This document shows positions 49,434-58,227 of a stretch of DNA of 64,000 bases, one piece after another. Each line of letters opens with the position of its first letter. Within the stretch, counting starts at the first letter, position 1. The translations under genes and the position numbers were made by a program. The notes under the pieces are model-generated. The model was not told the DNA's origin. It made no database searches and saw nothing but the letters and a program-made list of their open reading frames with translations. The stretch is from Sporolactobacillus terrae DSM 11697. GTDB lineage: Bacteria > Bacillota > Bacilli > Bacillales > Sporolactobacillaceae. The stretch covers positions 62,001-126,000 of the forward strand of contig NZ_JFZC01000041.1 of assembly GCF_000648615.1 (NCBI RefSeq). The letters are read 5' to 3'.

Positions 49434-50596
49434 TCTACTTAACAGCCGGCGAATCACACGGGCCGGAACTGACCGGGGTGATCGAAGGATTCCCGGCAGG
49501 ATTAACTTTGTCGGTTGAAAAAATAAATGAGAAATTGCATGCACGCCAGTGTGGGTACGGCCGCGGCTATCGGCAAAAAATTGAAAAAGACGAGGTGAAA
49601 ATCACATCCGGTGTGCGTCACGGCGTCACGCTCGGCTCACCGATTACGTTGCGCATTGCCAATATCGATCACAAACATTGGGGCGAGGTCATGAAGCCAA
49701 TCGGTGCACCGGACCCTGAGGTCGCGATGCGGGAAGTCAAGAAGCCGCGTCCCGGGCATGCCGATCTGGTCGGCGGGATGAAATACGGACATCGCGATTT
49801 GCGTAATGTGCTGGAACGGTCTTCAGCACGCGAAACGGCAATGCGCGTTGCTGTCGGTGCGGTTTGCACGCAGCTGCTCAATCAATTGGGGATAACGATT
49901 GCCGGATATGTGCGTAGCATTGGTCCAATCGAAGCCGATGGTGAGCGTTTGCTTTCTCCAGACGAAATTGAACAGGCGCTCGCCCTTAACGATCTGCGTA
50001 TCGTTGATCAGGACAAGGTTCAGCAGATCCATGAATTGATCGATCAAATGAAAAAAGCGGGGGACACCCTCGGAGGCGTCGTTCGTGTCGTTGCCTCGAA
50101 CGTACCTGCCGGTCTCGGCAGCTACATCAGCTGGAATGAAAAATTGGACGCCAAAATTGCTGCTGCAGTGCTGGGGATCAATGCCTTTAAAGGGGTCTCA
50201 TTCGGCGATGGTTTCGAGCTGAGCAGACGCTCCGGCAGTGATGTGATGGATCAGATCTATTGGGACAAGGAGCAAGGCTGGTGCCGAAGCAGCGACCATC
50301 TTGGCGGATTCGAAGGTGGAATGACCAACGGTATGCCGATTATTGTCAATGCGGCGATGAAACCGATCCCGACACTCTATAAGCCGCTGCACAGCGTGGC
50401 GATCGACAGCAAAGAAGAACAAAAAGCCAGCATCGAGCGCTCGGATGTGACGGCAATTGTCCCAGCATCACTCATTATCGAATCGGTTGTTGCCATTGAA
50501 CTGTGCAAAGTCATTCTCGATACGTTTGACTGCAGTCGTTTTCATCGCTTGAAGAAGCAATACAGCGACTATTGCGAAGAACTGAAAAACTATTAA
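49430..50596 (+). CDS. aroC: Chorismate synthase
   Basis: A 388-residue enzyme: GESHGPELTGVIEGFPAG, ARQCGYGRGYRQKIEKDEVKI, SGVRHGVTLGSPITL, RSSARETAMRVAVGAV and DSKEEQKASIERSDVTAIVPA. It makes chorismate from EPSP using reduced FMN. It overlaps the MFS gene by 4 bp. Family length is standard. Confidence 0.97.
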   Translation: MIYLTAGESHGPELTGVIEGFPAGLTLSVEKINEKLHARQCGYGRGYRQKIEKDEVKITSGVRHGVTLGSPITLRIANIDHKHWGEVMKPIGAPDPEVAMREVKKPRPGHADLVGGMKYGHRDLRNVLERSSARETAMRVAVGAVCTQLLNQLGITIAGYVRSIGPIEADGERLLSPDEIEQALALNDLRIVDQDKVQQIHELIDQMKKAGDTLGGVVRVVASNVPAGLGSYISWNEKLDAKIAAAVLGINAFKGVSFGDGFELSRRSGSDVMDQIYWDKEQGWCRSSDHLGGFEGGMTNGMPIIVNAAMKPIPTLYKPLHSVAIDSKEEQKASIERSDVTAIVPASLIIESVVAIELCKVILDTFDCSRFHRLKKQYSDYCEELKNY

Positions 50597-50653
50597 TGAA
50601 TCATTGTCTCGTCGAGTTTTATAGACTGGGGACAGAACGAAGGAGTGCTGAGC

Positions 50654-51202
50654 GTGATTATCCATACTTTAGGACCTGCAGAAACGGACAGCTGCGAAGC
50701 GGCGTCGGACTATCTTCGGCATCAGTGTGACGATGGACGTCTCGTACTCCATGACAGCTTCGAGTCCGTGATCAATCATTTGGATGCGTTTGTGGGCGAT
50801 TTTCTGCTCATACCGGCAGCATTTAAATCCTCGCGCAGAAACATTGATTGGGCGGATGTTCATTACGGCTATTTGGAGCAGTTGAAACTGATCGACTGTT
50901 TTCACGCTCAACTTGATCCGCTTGTATTAGTCCGCAGGCAGGATGCGGCTCATGCCATTGCCTATACACATCCGGCAACGGTCGCCTTATTAAAGAAGTA
51001 CTTGCAGAACAGTGACCGCTCGGTGGAAATTCGTTACACGAACAGCAAATATTTAGCTTACCAGAACTATCGGTTAAACCACGCTCAACTTGTTGTGACC
51101 AACAAGAAAATCATCAGTCTTGGCGAGCAAGAAACGATTGAAAAAACCTATGCGGTTGATATGGTTTGGTGCGTGTACAAAATATTGAAGCAATCAAGGT
51201 GA
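50654..51202 (+). CDS. BacA/prephenate dehydratase-like protein
   Basis: A 182-residue protein homologous in pattern to the prephenate-binding domain of prephenate dehydratase, and most like BacA (prephenate decarboxylase of bacilysin synthesis): IHTLGPAETDSCEAASDYL, LVLHDSFESVI, THPATVALLKKYL, and NAQLVVTN-like AQLVVTNKK. The GTG (50654) has GAAGGAG 8 nt upstream. It lies between aroC and aroA with no separate pheA in the operon. It may act on prephenate as a dehydratase or decarboxylase, or be a regulator; the catalytic TRF motif of PheA is not seen. Confidence 0.65.
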   Translation: MIIHTLGPAETDSCEAASDYLRHQCDDGRLVLHDSFESVINHLDAFVGDFLLIPAAFKSSRRNIDWADVHYGYLEQLKLIDCFHAQLDPLVLVRRQDAAHAIAYTHPATVALLKKYLQNSDRSVEIRYTNSKYLAYQNYRLNHAQLVVTNKKIISLGEQETIEKTYAVDMVWCVYKILKQSR

Positions 51203-51209
51203 ATGTCAG

Positions 51210-52520
51210 ATGAAAAAATTAACAACAACGATTCGCAAGGGACTTCATGGTCAGCTCCATGTTCCAGGAGATAAAAGCATTTCCCATCGAAGTATCATTT
51301 TCGGTGCGATCAGCAGCGGTGCGACTGAAGTCAGTAATTTTTTGCCGTCTGATGACTGTATCACAACGATTCAGGCGTTTCGGGACATGGGTGTTGTGAT
51401 CGAACGCAGCAGTGATCATGTTCGTGTACACGGAGCACCGAATGGTCTGAAGCCGCCGCGCCATCCGCTGAACATGGGCAATTCCGGGACAACAACCCGG
51501 CTTCTGCTCGGATTACTGAGCGGGCAGCATTTTACGACGGAGCTATTTGGCGACGCATCGCTAAGCAGGCGGCCAATGCGACGGGTCACTGAGCCGCTTT
51601 CCCAAGCCGGTGCACGTTTTAAAGTCGGCGAAAAAGGGACGCTGCCCATTACCGTTTTTGGGCAGCAAAATCTCAAAACGCTCAACTACCGTTTACCGGT
51701 CGCCAGCGCTCAAGTGAAAAGCGCCCTGATTTTGGCCGCATTGCAGACGCGCGGTGAATCGACCATCATTGAGAAACTGCAAACCCGCGATCATACGGAA
51801 CGGATGCTCAAGGCTTTTGGCGGTGAGATTTATCAGGACGGACGGACAATTCAAGTGATGGGGAAACCGCAACTGATCGGGCAAAATGTTACGGTACCGG
51901 GTGATTTGTCTTCGGCTGCTTTCTTTCTTACTGCGGCGGCACTGCTCCCGGGCAGCGAGGTGACGTTGAAAAATGTTGGACTTAATCCAACGCGTACCGG
52001 TTTCCTGGATGTATTAAATCGAATGGGTGCTTCCGTCGACGTGCTTAACGAAAAGGAACAGGTGGAGCCGTCCGGTGATCTGCGGGTGCGCCATTCCCAT
52101 TTAAAAGCAATTCATCTGTCACAGGAAGATATTCCAAGCGTTATTGATGAACTGCCTTTGGTTGCTCTGCTGGCCACTCAGGCGAAAGGAACAACACTCA
52201 TTACCGGTGCGGAAGAGCTACGCGTCAAAGAAACGGATCGTATTGCAGTTGTTGCCGAAGAACTGACGAAGCTCGGCGCTCGCATCGAAGAACTGCCTGA
52301 TGGTTTGATCATTCATGGACAGACCGCATTGAACCCCCAGATGAGTGATCGGGCCGATACACATGGCGATCACCGAATCGGGATGATGCTGGCGGTTGCG
52401 GCGCTGCTCTGCGACCGTTCGCTTTATTTGGAAAACGAGGCGGCCATTAATATTTCTTATCCCGGCTTTTTTGACGATCTTAAGCAGCTGCTCTGCGAAG
52501 AGGGGACTGAGGAGCGATGA
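51210..52520 (+). CDS. aroA: 5-enolpyruvylshikimate-3-phosphate synthase
   Basis: A 436-residue enzyme: PGDKSISHRSIIFGAIS, NMGNSGTTTRLLLGLLSGQ, GDASLSRRPMRRVTEPL, SAQVKSALILAAL, EELRVKETDRIA and HGDHRIGMMLAVA. The Ser-Gly-Thr variant of the GNxGT motif and RPMRRV place it in the class II group typical of Firmicutes. Its last codons overlap the tyrA start (ATGA). Confidence 0.96.
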   Translation: MKKLTTTIRKGLHGQLHVPGDKSISHRSIIFGAISSGATEVSNFLPSDDCITTIQAFRDMGVVIERSSDHVRVHGAPNGLKPPRHPLNMGNSGTTTRLLLGLLSGQHFTTELFGDASLSRRPMRRVTEPLSQAGARFKVGEKGTLPITVFGQQNLKTLNYRLPVASAQVKSALILAALQTRGESTIIEKLQTRDHTERMLKAFGGEIYQDGRTIQVMGKPQLIGQNVTVPGDLSSAAFFLTAAALLPGSEVTLKNVGLNPTRTGFLDVLNRMGASVDVLNEKEQVEPSGDLRVRHSHLKAIHLSQEDIPSVIDELPLVALLATQAKGTTLITGAEELRVKETDRIAVVAEELTKLGARIEELPDGLIIHGQTALNPQMSDRADTHGDHRIGMMLAVAALLCDRSLYLENEAAINISYPGFFDDLKQLLCEEGTEER

Positions 52521-53629
52521 AAACGATTTTAATCGATGGCTTGGGACTTATCGGCGGATCGATTGCGCTGGCGATTCGCAAGAAATGGCCGGATGAGCGG
52601 ATTGTTGCTGTCGATGTCAGCCCCGATGTGCTTGAGCACGCAAAACGGTCCGGAATCATTGATGAGGGTTCGCTGCAGCTTAACGAAGTTGCCGCCAACG
52701 CCGATGTGATCGTGCTGTCTGCACCGGTCGGGATTATTATTGACCATATCAAAACGCTTGCAGAACTGAGCCTGAAACCTGAAGTCATTGTGACCGACGT
52801 CGGCAGTACGAAGCAAGCGATCATGCAGCACGCACAGAAACTTACGGAAAAAAAGGTTATTTTTATCGGCGGGCATCCGATGGCCGGCTGGCACAAGACG
52901 ACGATACGTGCTGCCCGTGCAGATTTGTTTCAGAGTGCCTATTATTTTCTGATCAACGATACGCTGATTGATGAGCGGCATCAAGCGGCTGCCCGTGCGC
53001 TGCAAGAGCTGCTGTCCGAATTGTCCGTCAAATGGCTGACGGTTTCCGCCAGCCGGCATGATCGGATCGTGGCACAGATCAGTCACCTCCCGCATATCTT
53101 GGCTTCCGGATTGGTGAACATGTCCCAGAATGAATTTCGAAATTCGCCGCTTTCGTTGAAATTGGCTGCAGGAGGATTCAAGAGCATTACACGGATCGCT
53201 TCGTCTGATCCAACGATGTGGACAGACATTCTGCTCAGCAATCGCGAAACGCTTATTGATAAAATTGATCGGTTTAGCCAGTGTTTGGATGAGGTTAGAC
53301 AAGCACTAGCGGCTTCCGACCGTGAATCGATCCGGACGTTTTTTAAAGAAGCGAAAGTCACGCGCGACAATCTTAATGCACAGACCGGCGCGCATGCACC
53401 GAACTTTTACGACTTATTTCTTAATCTCCCGGATTGCATTGGTTCGCTAGCCCGCGTAACGCGGATTTTAGAGAACGCAAAGATCAATTTAGTAAATATT
53501 CATATTCTGGAAATCCGTGAAGACGTGGCCGGGGTGCTGCAGTTGTCATTTTCCAATCAGGAAGACCGGTTGCAGGCAAAATGTGAACTGGACCGGCACG
53601 GATTACCAACCATCCGAGGTGACCAATAA
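52517..53629 (+). CDS. tyrA: Prephenate dehydrogenase
   Basis: A 370-residue enzyme: NAD-binding GLGLIGGSIALAI, VTDVGSTKQAI, GGHPMAGWHKT, and a C-terminal ACT domain (LPDCIGSLARVTRILENAKINLVNIHIL) that should sense tyrosine. It overlaps aroA by 4 bp and shares the last base of its stop with the aroK start (TAATG). It converts prephenate to 4-hydroxyphenylpyruvate. Confidence 0.96.
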   Translation: MKTILIDGLGLIGGSIALAIRKKWPDERIVAVDVSPDVLEHAKRSGIIDEGSLQLNEVAANADVIVLSAPVGIIIDHIKTLAELSLKPEVIVTDVGSTKQAIMQHAQKLTEKKVIFIGGHPMAGWHKTTIRAARADLFQSAYYFLINDTLIDERHQAAARALQELLSELSVKWLTVSASRHDRIVAQISHLPHILASGLVNMSQNEFRNSPLSLKLAAGGFKSITRIASSDPTMWTDILLSNRETLIDKIDRFSQCLDEVRQALAASDRESIRTFFKEAKVTRDNLNAQTGAHAPNFYDLFLNLPDCIGSLARVTRILENAKINLVNIHILEIREDVAGVLQLSFSNQEDRLQAKCELDRHGLPTIRGDQ

Positions 53630-54150
53630 TGGCGCAATGCATTTTAATCGGCTTCATGGGCAGCGGCAAAACGACGGTCGGTCGTCTCATGGCGGAGACG
53701 ACCCATACGCCGCATTTGGATTTGGATGAGCTGATTGTTGCTCAATCCGGCCAGTCGATCAATCAAATTTTTGCCGCGCATGGCGAAGCATACTTTCGCG
53801 ATCTTGAATCGCAAGTGCTGCGCTCGGCAATGCAGGCTGAGGGCATCCTATCGACAGGTGGAGGCACACCGGTTCGTGAAGAAAACAGGAAGATTTTGGT
53901 GCAATCAGGTATTCCGGTTATTTTCCTGAAAGCCTCACCGGAAGTCATTCGCGCTCGGCTGAAAGAAGTATCGGACCGGCCGTTGCTGCGTAAACTGTCT
54001 GCTCAGCAGTTCGTACACTTGCATGAGGAGCGCGAGGCGTATTATGCGCAGGCAGCAGATTTGACGGTCATTACGGATCATCGGAAGCCTGCAGGCATTG
54101 TCCGTGAAATCTTATCACGTGCAGAATTATTAGAGTCCAAGAGAAAATAG
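53629..54150 (+). CDS. aroK: Shikimate kinase
   Basis: A 173-residue P-loop kinase: GFMGSGKTTVGRLMAE, DLDELIVAQ, FRDLESQVLR, LSTGGGTPV and RPLLRK. Shikimate-binding Asp, Arg and the GGG loop are in place. It is the last gene of the operon. A 12-bp hairpin without a T run lies 35 bp downstream. Confidence 0.96.
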   Translation: MAQCILIGFMGSGKTTVGRLMAETTHTPHLDLDELIVAQSGQSINQIFAAHGEAYFRDLESQVLRSAMQAEGILSTGGGTPVREENRKILVQSGIPVIFLKASPEVIRARLKEVSDRPLLRKLSAQQFVHLHEEREAYYAQAADLTVITDHRKPAGIVREILSRAELLESKRK

Positions 54151-54184
54151 GCCTGCACAAACAGACCGGGATACATTCAAAATG

Positions 54185-54226
54185 AACCAAAGCTGAGGCG
54201 AAGGCATGTGCGCTTCAGCTTTGGTT
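54185..54226. terminator. Long hairpin after aroK
   Basis: AACCAAAGCTGA (54185-54196) pairs with TCAGCTTTGGTT (54215-54226), with two more G-C pairs inside. There is no T run, so it may protect or process the mRNA end rather than terminate alone. It lies between convergent operons. Confidence 0.55.
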
Positions 54227-54249
54227 CGACGTCTGACGCTTTAAGTCGA

Positions 54250-55632
54250 TTAGCTGCGTGTATGCTCAAGAATGCTGAGATAATGAACCACTTGTTCAGC
54301 AGTCTGTCGGGCATTTTCTGTACAATCCGGAAGCCCGACTCCGTGAAGCATGGCCCCACAAGCGAAGACGCCGTCAATTTTGCTAAGTGCGTTTTCAAAC
54401 GCGTGAACGCGCTGTTGGTGATTGACGGTATATTGCGGCATGTTGTCGATTTGCCGCGTGACGATCGAGAACAGCGGTGTGCCGATTCGACTGATCATTC
54501 GCAAATCAGCAAGGGCTGCTTGCGCAATGGCCGCATCGCTTTGCTGAACGATTGCTTGATCCTCAGGTGTGCCGACATAGGTACGTACGAACGCATAACC
54601 GTCTGGTGCCAAATGCGGCCATTTTCGATCCATAAAGCTGCAGGCCGTGATGTGCAGCTGCTCTTTTCGCGAAACCACATAGCCCGTGATACCCAATGCT
54701 TCAACTTCTTCTTTTTTAAAAGCAAAGGCAACGGTTGCGGTTGAGGAACGTTTATCATTAGAAAGTGCCCATGCTTCCGGAAAATGAAGCAGTGGGCCAA
54801 ATTGTTTTGGAGAAGCAGCTAAAAGGATTGCATCGGCATTCAAAACGCTACCGTCTTCGAGCGTCACACAGCCAGCATTAATTTGCGAAACCGTTGTGTT
54901 CCGCCTGACCTCGTCGGCATAGTCCGCAAGTTTTTCGGTCAGCGTGCTTAGTCCGCCTGACAGTGAGACAAAGGCACCGGTCTTGTTCGTGATCGCCTCT
55001 TTCGGTTTGGGTGGGCGTAGCGTTTTCATACCCAGAATCAGGCTGCGATGTTTTTTCTCAATGGAAACAAACTGCGGCAGGGTTTCCTCCAGACTCATAT
55101 CAGAAAGATCGCCGTTATAGATACCGGAAAGAAGCGGTTCAATCATGTTGGCGACCAGTTCTTTTCCAAGGCGCCTTTCAAAGAATGTGCGGACGGACAG
55201 GTCTCGGTCTTGGTAGACATGCGGAATCAGCAAGTCCATTGCCGCACGCAATTTGCCCCACGGACTGACAAGTCCGGTTGTCACCATTGGCAGCAGCTTT
55301 GTCGGCACACCCATGACGGCCCCTTTTGGCATTTTCCTCAGACGGCGATTCACATAAATCGAATAGCCGCCGAGTTTGGAATGAACAAGCTGATCGCCGA
55401 GGCCAATCGCTTTGATGAGATCGGTCAACCCCTTCCTACGGGCCATATACCCTTCAGGACCGCATTCAATGGTGAAGCCGTCTTTATAAATCGTTTTGAT
55501 TTTTCCGCCGATTCGATCGGCTGCTTCCAGTACCGTCACATGGACATTCGGTTTGTGACGTTTTATGTAAAAGGCTGCCGCGAGTCCTGAAATACCGGCA
55601 CCGACAATGATTATTCGCTGTTTGGCTGTCAT
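54250..55632 (-). CDS. hemY: Protoporphyrinogen/coproporphyrinogen oxidase
   Basis: A 460-residue flavoprotein: FAD-binding IIIVGAGISGLAAAFYIKR, VLEAADRIGGKIKT, ECGPEGYMARRKGL, PLLSGIYNGDLSDMSLEETLP and the C-terminal GAMLHGVGLPDC. In Firmicutes this is the oxygen-dependent coproporphyrinogen III oxidase of the coproporphyrin-dependent heme pathway (HemY/CgoX). The ATG (55630-55632) has GGGGGAT upstream. No other heme gene is nearby. Confidence 0.92.
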   Translation of the reverse strand: MTAKQRIIIVGAGISGLAAAFYIKRHKPNVHVTVLEAADRIGGKIKTIYKDGFTIECGPEGYMARRKGLTDLIKAIGLGDQLVHSKLGGYSIYVNRRLRKMPKGAVMGVPTKLLPMVTTGLVSPWGKLRAAMDLLIPHVYQDRDLSVRTFFERRLGKELVANMIEPLLSGIYNGDLSDMSLEETLPQFVSIEKKHRSLILGMKTLRPPKPKEAITNKTGAFVSLSGGLSTLTEKLADYADEVRRNTTVSQINAGCVTLEDGSVLNADAILLAASPKQFGPLLHFPEAWALSNDKRSSTATVAFAFKKEEVEALGITGYVVSRKEQLHITACSFMDRKWPHLAPDGYAFVRTYVGTPEDQAIVQQSDAAIAQAALADLRMISRIGTPLFSIVTRQIDNMPQYTVNHQQRVHAFENALSKIDGVFACGAMLHGVGLPDCTENARQTAEQVVHYLSILEHTRS

Positions 55633-55892
55633 ACTGATCCCCCGCTTACGCATCATGCATTCGATCTCTATTTTAACACGATTCATGAGAAGAACCGTAC
55701 CAAAAGCATTGATAGGATCCCCAATAGTTGTCCGCTGAAGCATCAAAAAAGTTTATAATGAGAAGGATTTGTTGAACGGGGAGAAGCGACCGATCCTGAA
55801 ATCAATACGAGCACATAAGCGCTCGGGCGCAGGCGGGTGTCTGAAGGCCCAAGGGCGATGGATCAGCTTCATAAAAGGTAAGGGGAATGGCG

Positions 55893-56390
55893 ATGAAAAA
55901 ACTAATTATGATTAACGGAACCATGGGAGTTGGAAAAAGCACCGTCTCCGAGCAGCTGAGCAAACAGCTGAAGCCAAGCGTCTACTTGGATGGAGATTGG
56001 TGCTGGAAGATGAATCCATGGGTGTTCAGTGAAGAGAACAAACGGATGGTGCTCAGTAATATTACCTATCTGTTGAATGCGTATATCGCCAATTCCTGCT
56101 TCGACTACATTATTTTTTGCTGGGTCATGCATCAAGACCAGATCATTGAAGAAATTTTGAAACGCCTCCAGGGTGACTATGAGCTGCATAAAATGACACT
56201 GATGTGCAGGAAAGAGGTGCTGCGTGCGCATATCCTGCACGATGTGAAAAAAGGAATCCGTTCGATCAGCTCCGTTGAAGCAAGCATTGAGCGACTGCCG
56301 CTCTATGAAAAAATGAGCACAGTTAAAATTGATGTCAGTGAAATCAGTGCTGCGGAAGCGGCGATGCAGATTGTGCAGCGGGTTAAGTGA
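55893..56390 (+). CDS. Small P-loop nucleoside/nucleotide kinase-like protein
   Basis: A 165-residue ATP-binding protein with Walker A INGTMGVGKSTVSEQL, a YLDGDWCWKMNP segment, and the central FDYIIFCWVMH. The layout resembles YrhA/AAA_33-type kinases or shikimate/gluconate-kinase-like proteins. Start is ATG 55893 (AAGGGGA 6 nt upstream) or ATG 55887. Substrate unknown. Confidence 0.7.
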   Translation: MKKLIMINGTMGVGKSTVSEQLSKQLKPSVYLDGDWCWKMNPWVFSEENKRMVLSNITYLLNAYIANSCFDYIIFCWVMHQDQIIEEILKRLQGDYELHKMTLMCRKEVLRAHILHDVKKGIRSISSVEASIERLPLYEKMSTVKIDVSEISAAEAAMQIVQRVK

Positions 56391-56460
56391 CTGCGCCTTT
56401 GTCGATTACGCACCGATCGCGCCGATTTTTCGCTAAATAAACATTTGTTTAATACCGGTA

Positions 56461-57270
56461 TTATCCGAGTGCGACATCCAGCATCATCATGACGGAAAAA
56501 CCGACCATGGTTGCTGCCGTTGCCAGATCGGTCGATCCTTCGCGTTGTGATTCGGGAATCAATTCTTCGATAACAACGAAAATCATGGCGCCGGCAGCAA
56601 AGGACAGGGCATAGGGCAGAATCGGCGTGACAAGAATGACGAGATAGGCACCGATGACCGCAAAGATCGGTTCGACAATTGCCGACATTTGTCCATACCA
56701 GAAGCTCTTTGTCCGGGAGAAGCCTTCACCGCGCAACGGGATAGAAACAGCAGCGCCTTCAGGAAAATTCTGAATGCCGATCCCGAAAGCGAGAACCATG
56801 GCGGCGATAAGCAATTCGTGTTGGCCGGCAACAACCGCACCAAAGGCAACACCAACCGCCGCACCTTCCGGAATATTGTGAATGGTAATCGATAACACGA
56901 GCAGAAAGGTTTTGCGCAGGTGTGTTTTTGGGCCTTCTTTATCGGTAACCGGCATACCAAGGTGCAGATGTGGTGTGACCCGGTCAACGAGGCGCAAGAA
57001 GGCACCTCCGAGCAGAAAGCCAACTAAAGCAGGAACAAAGGAGAGCTTGCCTAAGTGGGCACTCATCTCAATCGCCGGTGCAATCAGCGACCAGAAGCTG
57101 GCCGCAATCATGACGCCGGCTGCGAAGCCGAGCATCACATTCGCCATTTTTTTATCAAGATTTTTAAAGAAGAACACGAGCGCCGCACCTGCAGCGGTAC
57201 AGCCCCAGGTAAACAATCCGGCCAACAGGGCGAGAAAAACGGGGTTCAATGTGGACAGTGTGCCAAGCAA
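56461..57270 (-). CDS. ZIP-family metal transporter
   Basis: A 269-residue protein with eight predicted helices and both ZIP metal-site helices: HNIPEGAAVGVAF and QNFPEGAAVSIPL, plus VEPIFAV and VVIEELIPES. The start is TTG 57270 with AAGGTGG upstream. Bacterial members import Zn(II), Fe(II) or Mn(II). No Zur or Fur box was seen. Confidence 0.88.
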   Translation of the reverse strand: MLGTLSTLNPVFLALLAGLFTWGCTAAGAALVFFFKNLDKKMANVMLGFAAGVMIAASFWSLIAPAIEMSAHLGKLSFVPALVGFLLGGAFLRLVDRVTPHLHLGMPVTDKEGPKTHLRKTFLLVLSITIHNIPEGAAVGVAFGAVVAGQHELLIAAMVLAFGIGIQNFPEGAAVSIPLRGEGFSRTKSFWYGQMSAIVEPIFAVIGAYLVILVTPILPYALSFAAGAMIFVVIEELIPESQREGSTDLATAATMVGFSVMMMLDVALG

Positions 57271-57535
57271 CAGGCAAAACCACCTTTTTCTTATTATTTT
57301 ATCATAGAAAGCATGCGCTTATCGAGAAATGAGCCGATCCGATGAATGAAGATTACCGTGATTGATCGCGTCAATTGCTCCTAAATCGTTATTATTTCAT
57401 TTCTGGTTCATTTTGATTAACGTTCTTCATTTTTCATCAGGCACAATACATTTGATACGCTCGGATCGCCCGCGGTCGCGCTCTGTTGATGCGAGCAACC
57501 TGAGTGTCGTTCGTGCACAGCATTGACGGTTCAAA

Positions 57536-57985
57536 ACCGCGTCCTGTGAAAGTGAATAGACGGAAAAAGTTCTCTTAATTAGAAAATAAAATAAAAAATA
57601 GCTTAATAGACGGAGAGATTCCGCTTATCAACTTAAAAGACGTGAAAATGGGGAATTTTGCTTTGCATAAACGGAAAACCTCCCCTTATTATCCCCGAAA
57701 CGCGCTCCATTCTGCAGATAACCGAAAAAACTCCGCTTATTTTACGAGATACTTAATGAAGGATCAGAATACTTAATGAAACGGAAGTGAGATGAAATGG
57801 AGATCGTTTTTATTCGCTCACAAATGGCCAAGAACCCCCTCATGCTCTGGCGCCTGCGGGATCGCGCGTTGTTGATGCGTGCCAGCAAGACCCCGCAGAT
57901 TCCTGCCTGTCTGAGGAGGCTCTTGGACTGCCCGCGGCAAGCGAGCAATCGGAGCGTACACAAAAACCAGGATGGTTTGAGGACC
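57536..57985. repeat. Composite dispersed repeat, copy B
   Basis: Same order of blocks as copy A at 35812-36228: TCCTGTGAAAGT start, AATAGACGGAAAAAG, AGCTTAATAGACGG, CCGCTTATC, ATAAACGGAAAACCTCC, GATAACCG, CCGCTTATTTTACGAG, then the GC-rich part (57820-57985) with GCCTGCGGGATCGCGCG and GACCCCGCAGATTCCTG. The left end carries a single TCCTGTGAAAGT unit where copy A carries a seven-unit tandem array. Confidence 0.8.
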
Positions 57986-58227
57986 AAGTACAGCTTGGTT
58001 TGTCTTACCAACAATACCCATTAATGTTTTCCAATGTTAACCATGTGAATATATAGCGCAAATATGAAGTTTGATGGCGTTTTTTGTAATCAGATTGTAT
58101 CGGTGCTGTCAATAGGATGTTATTGGAATGCAACGTCCGGAGCCTATGATTAATGGTGTTGAAAAAGTTCATAAACACTGAGAAACAAAGAGATACTTTT
58201 AGAGCTCGCAATGGAGGTAGACAACTT

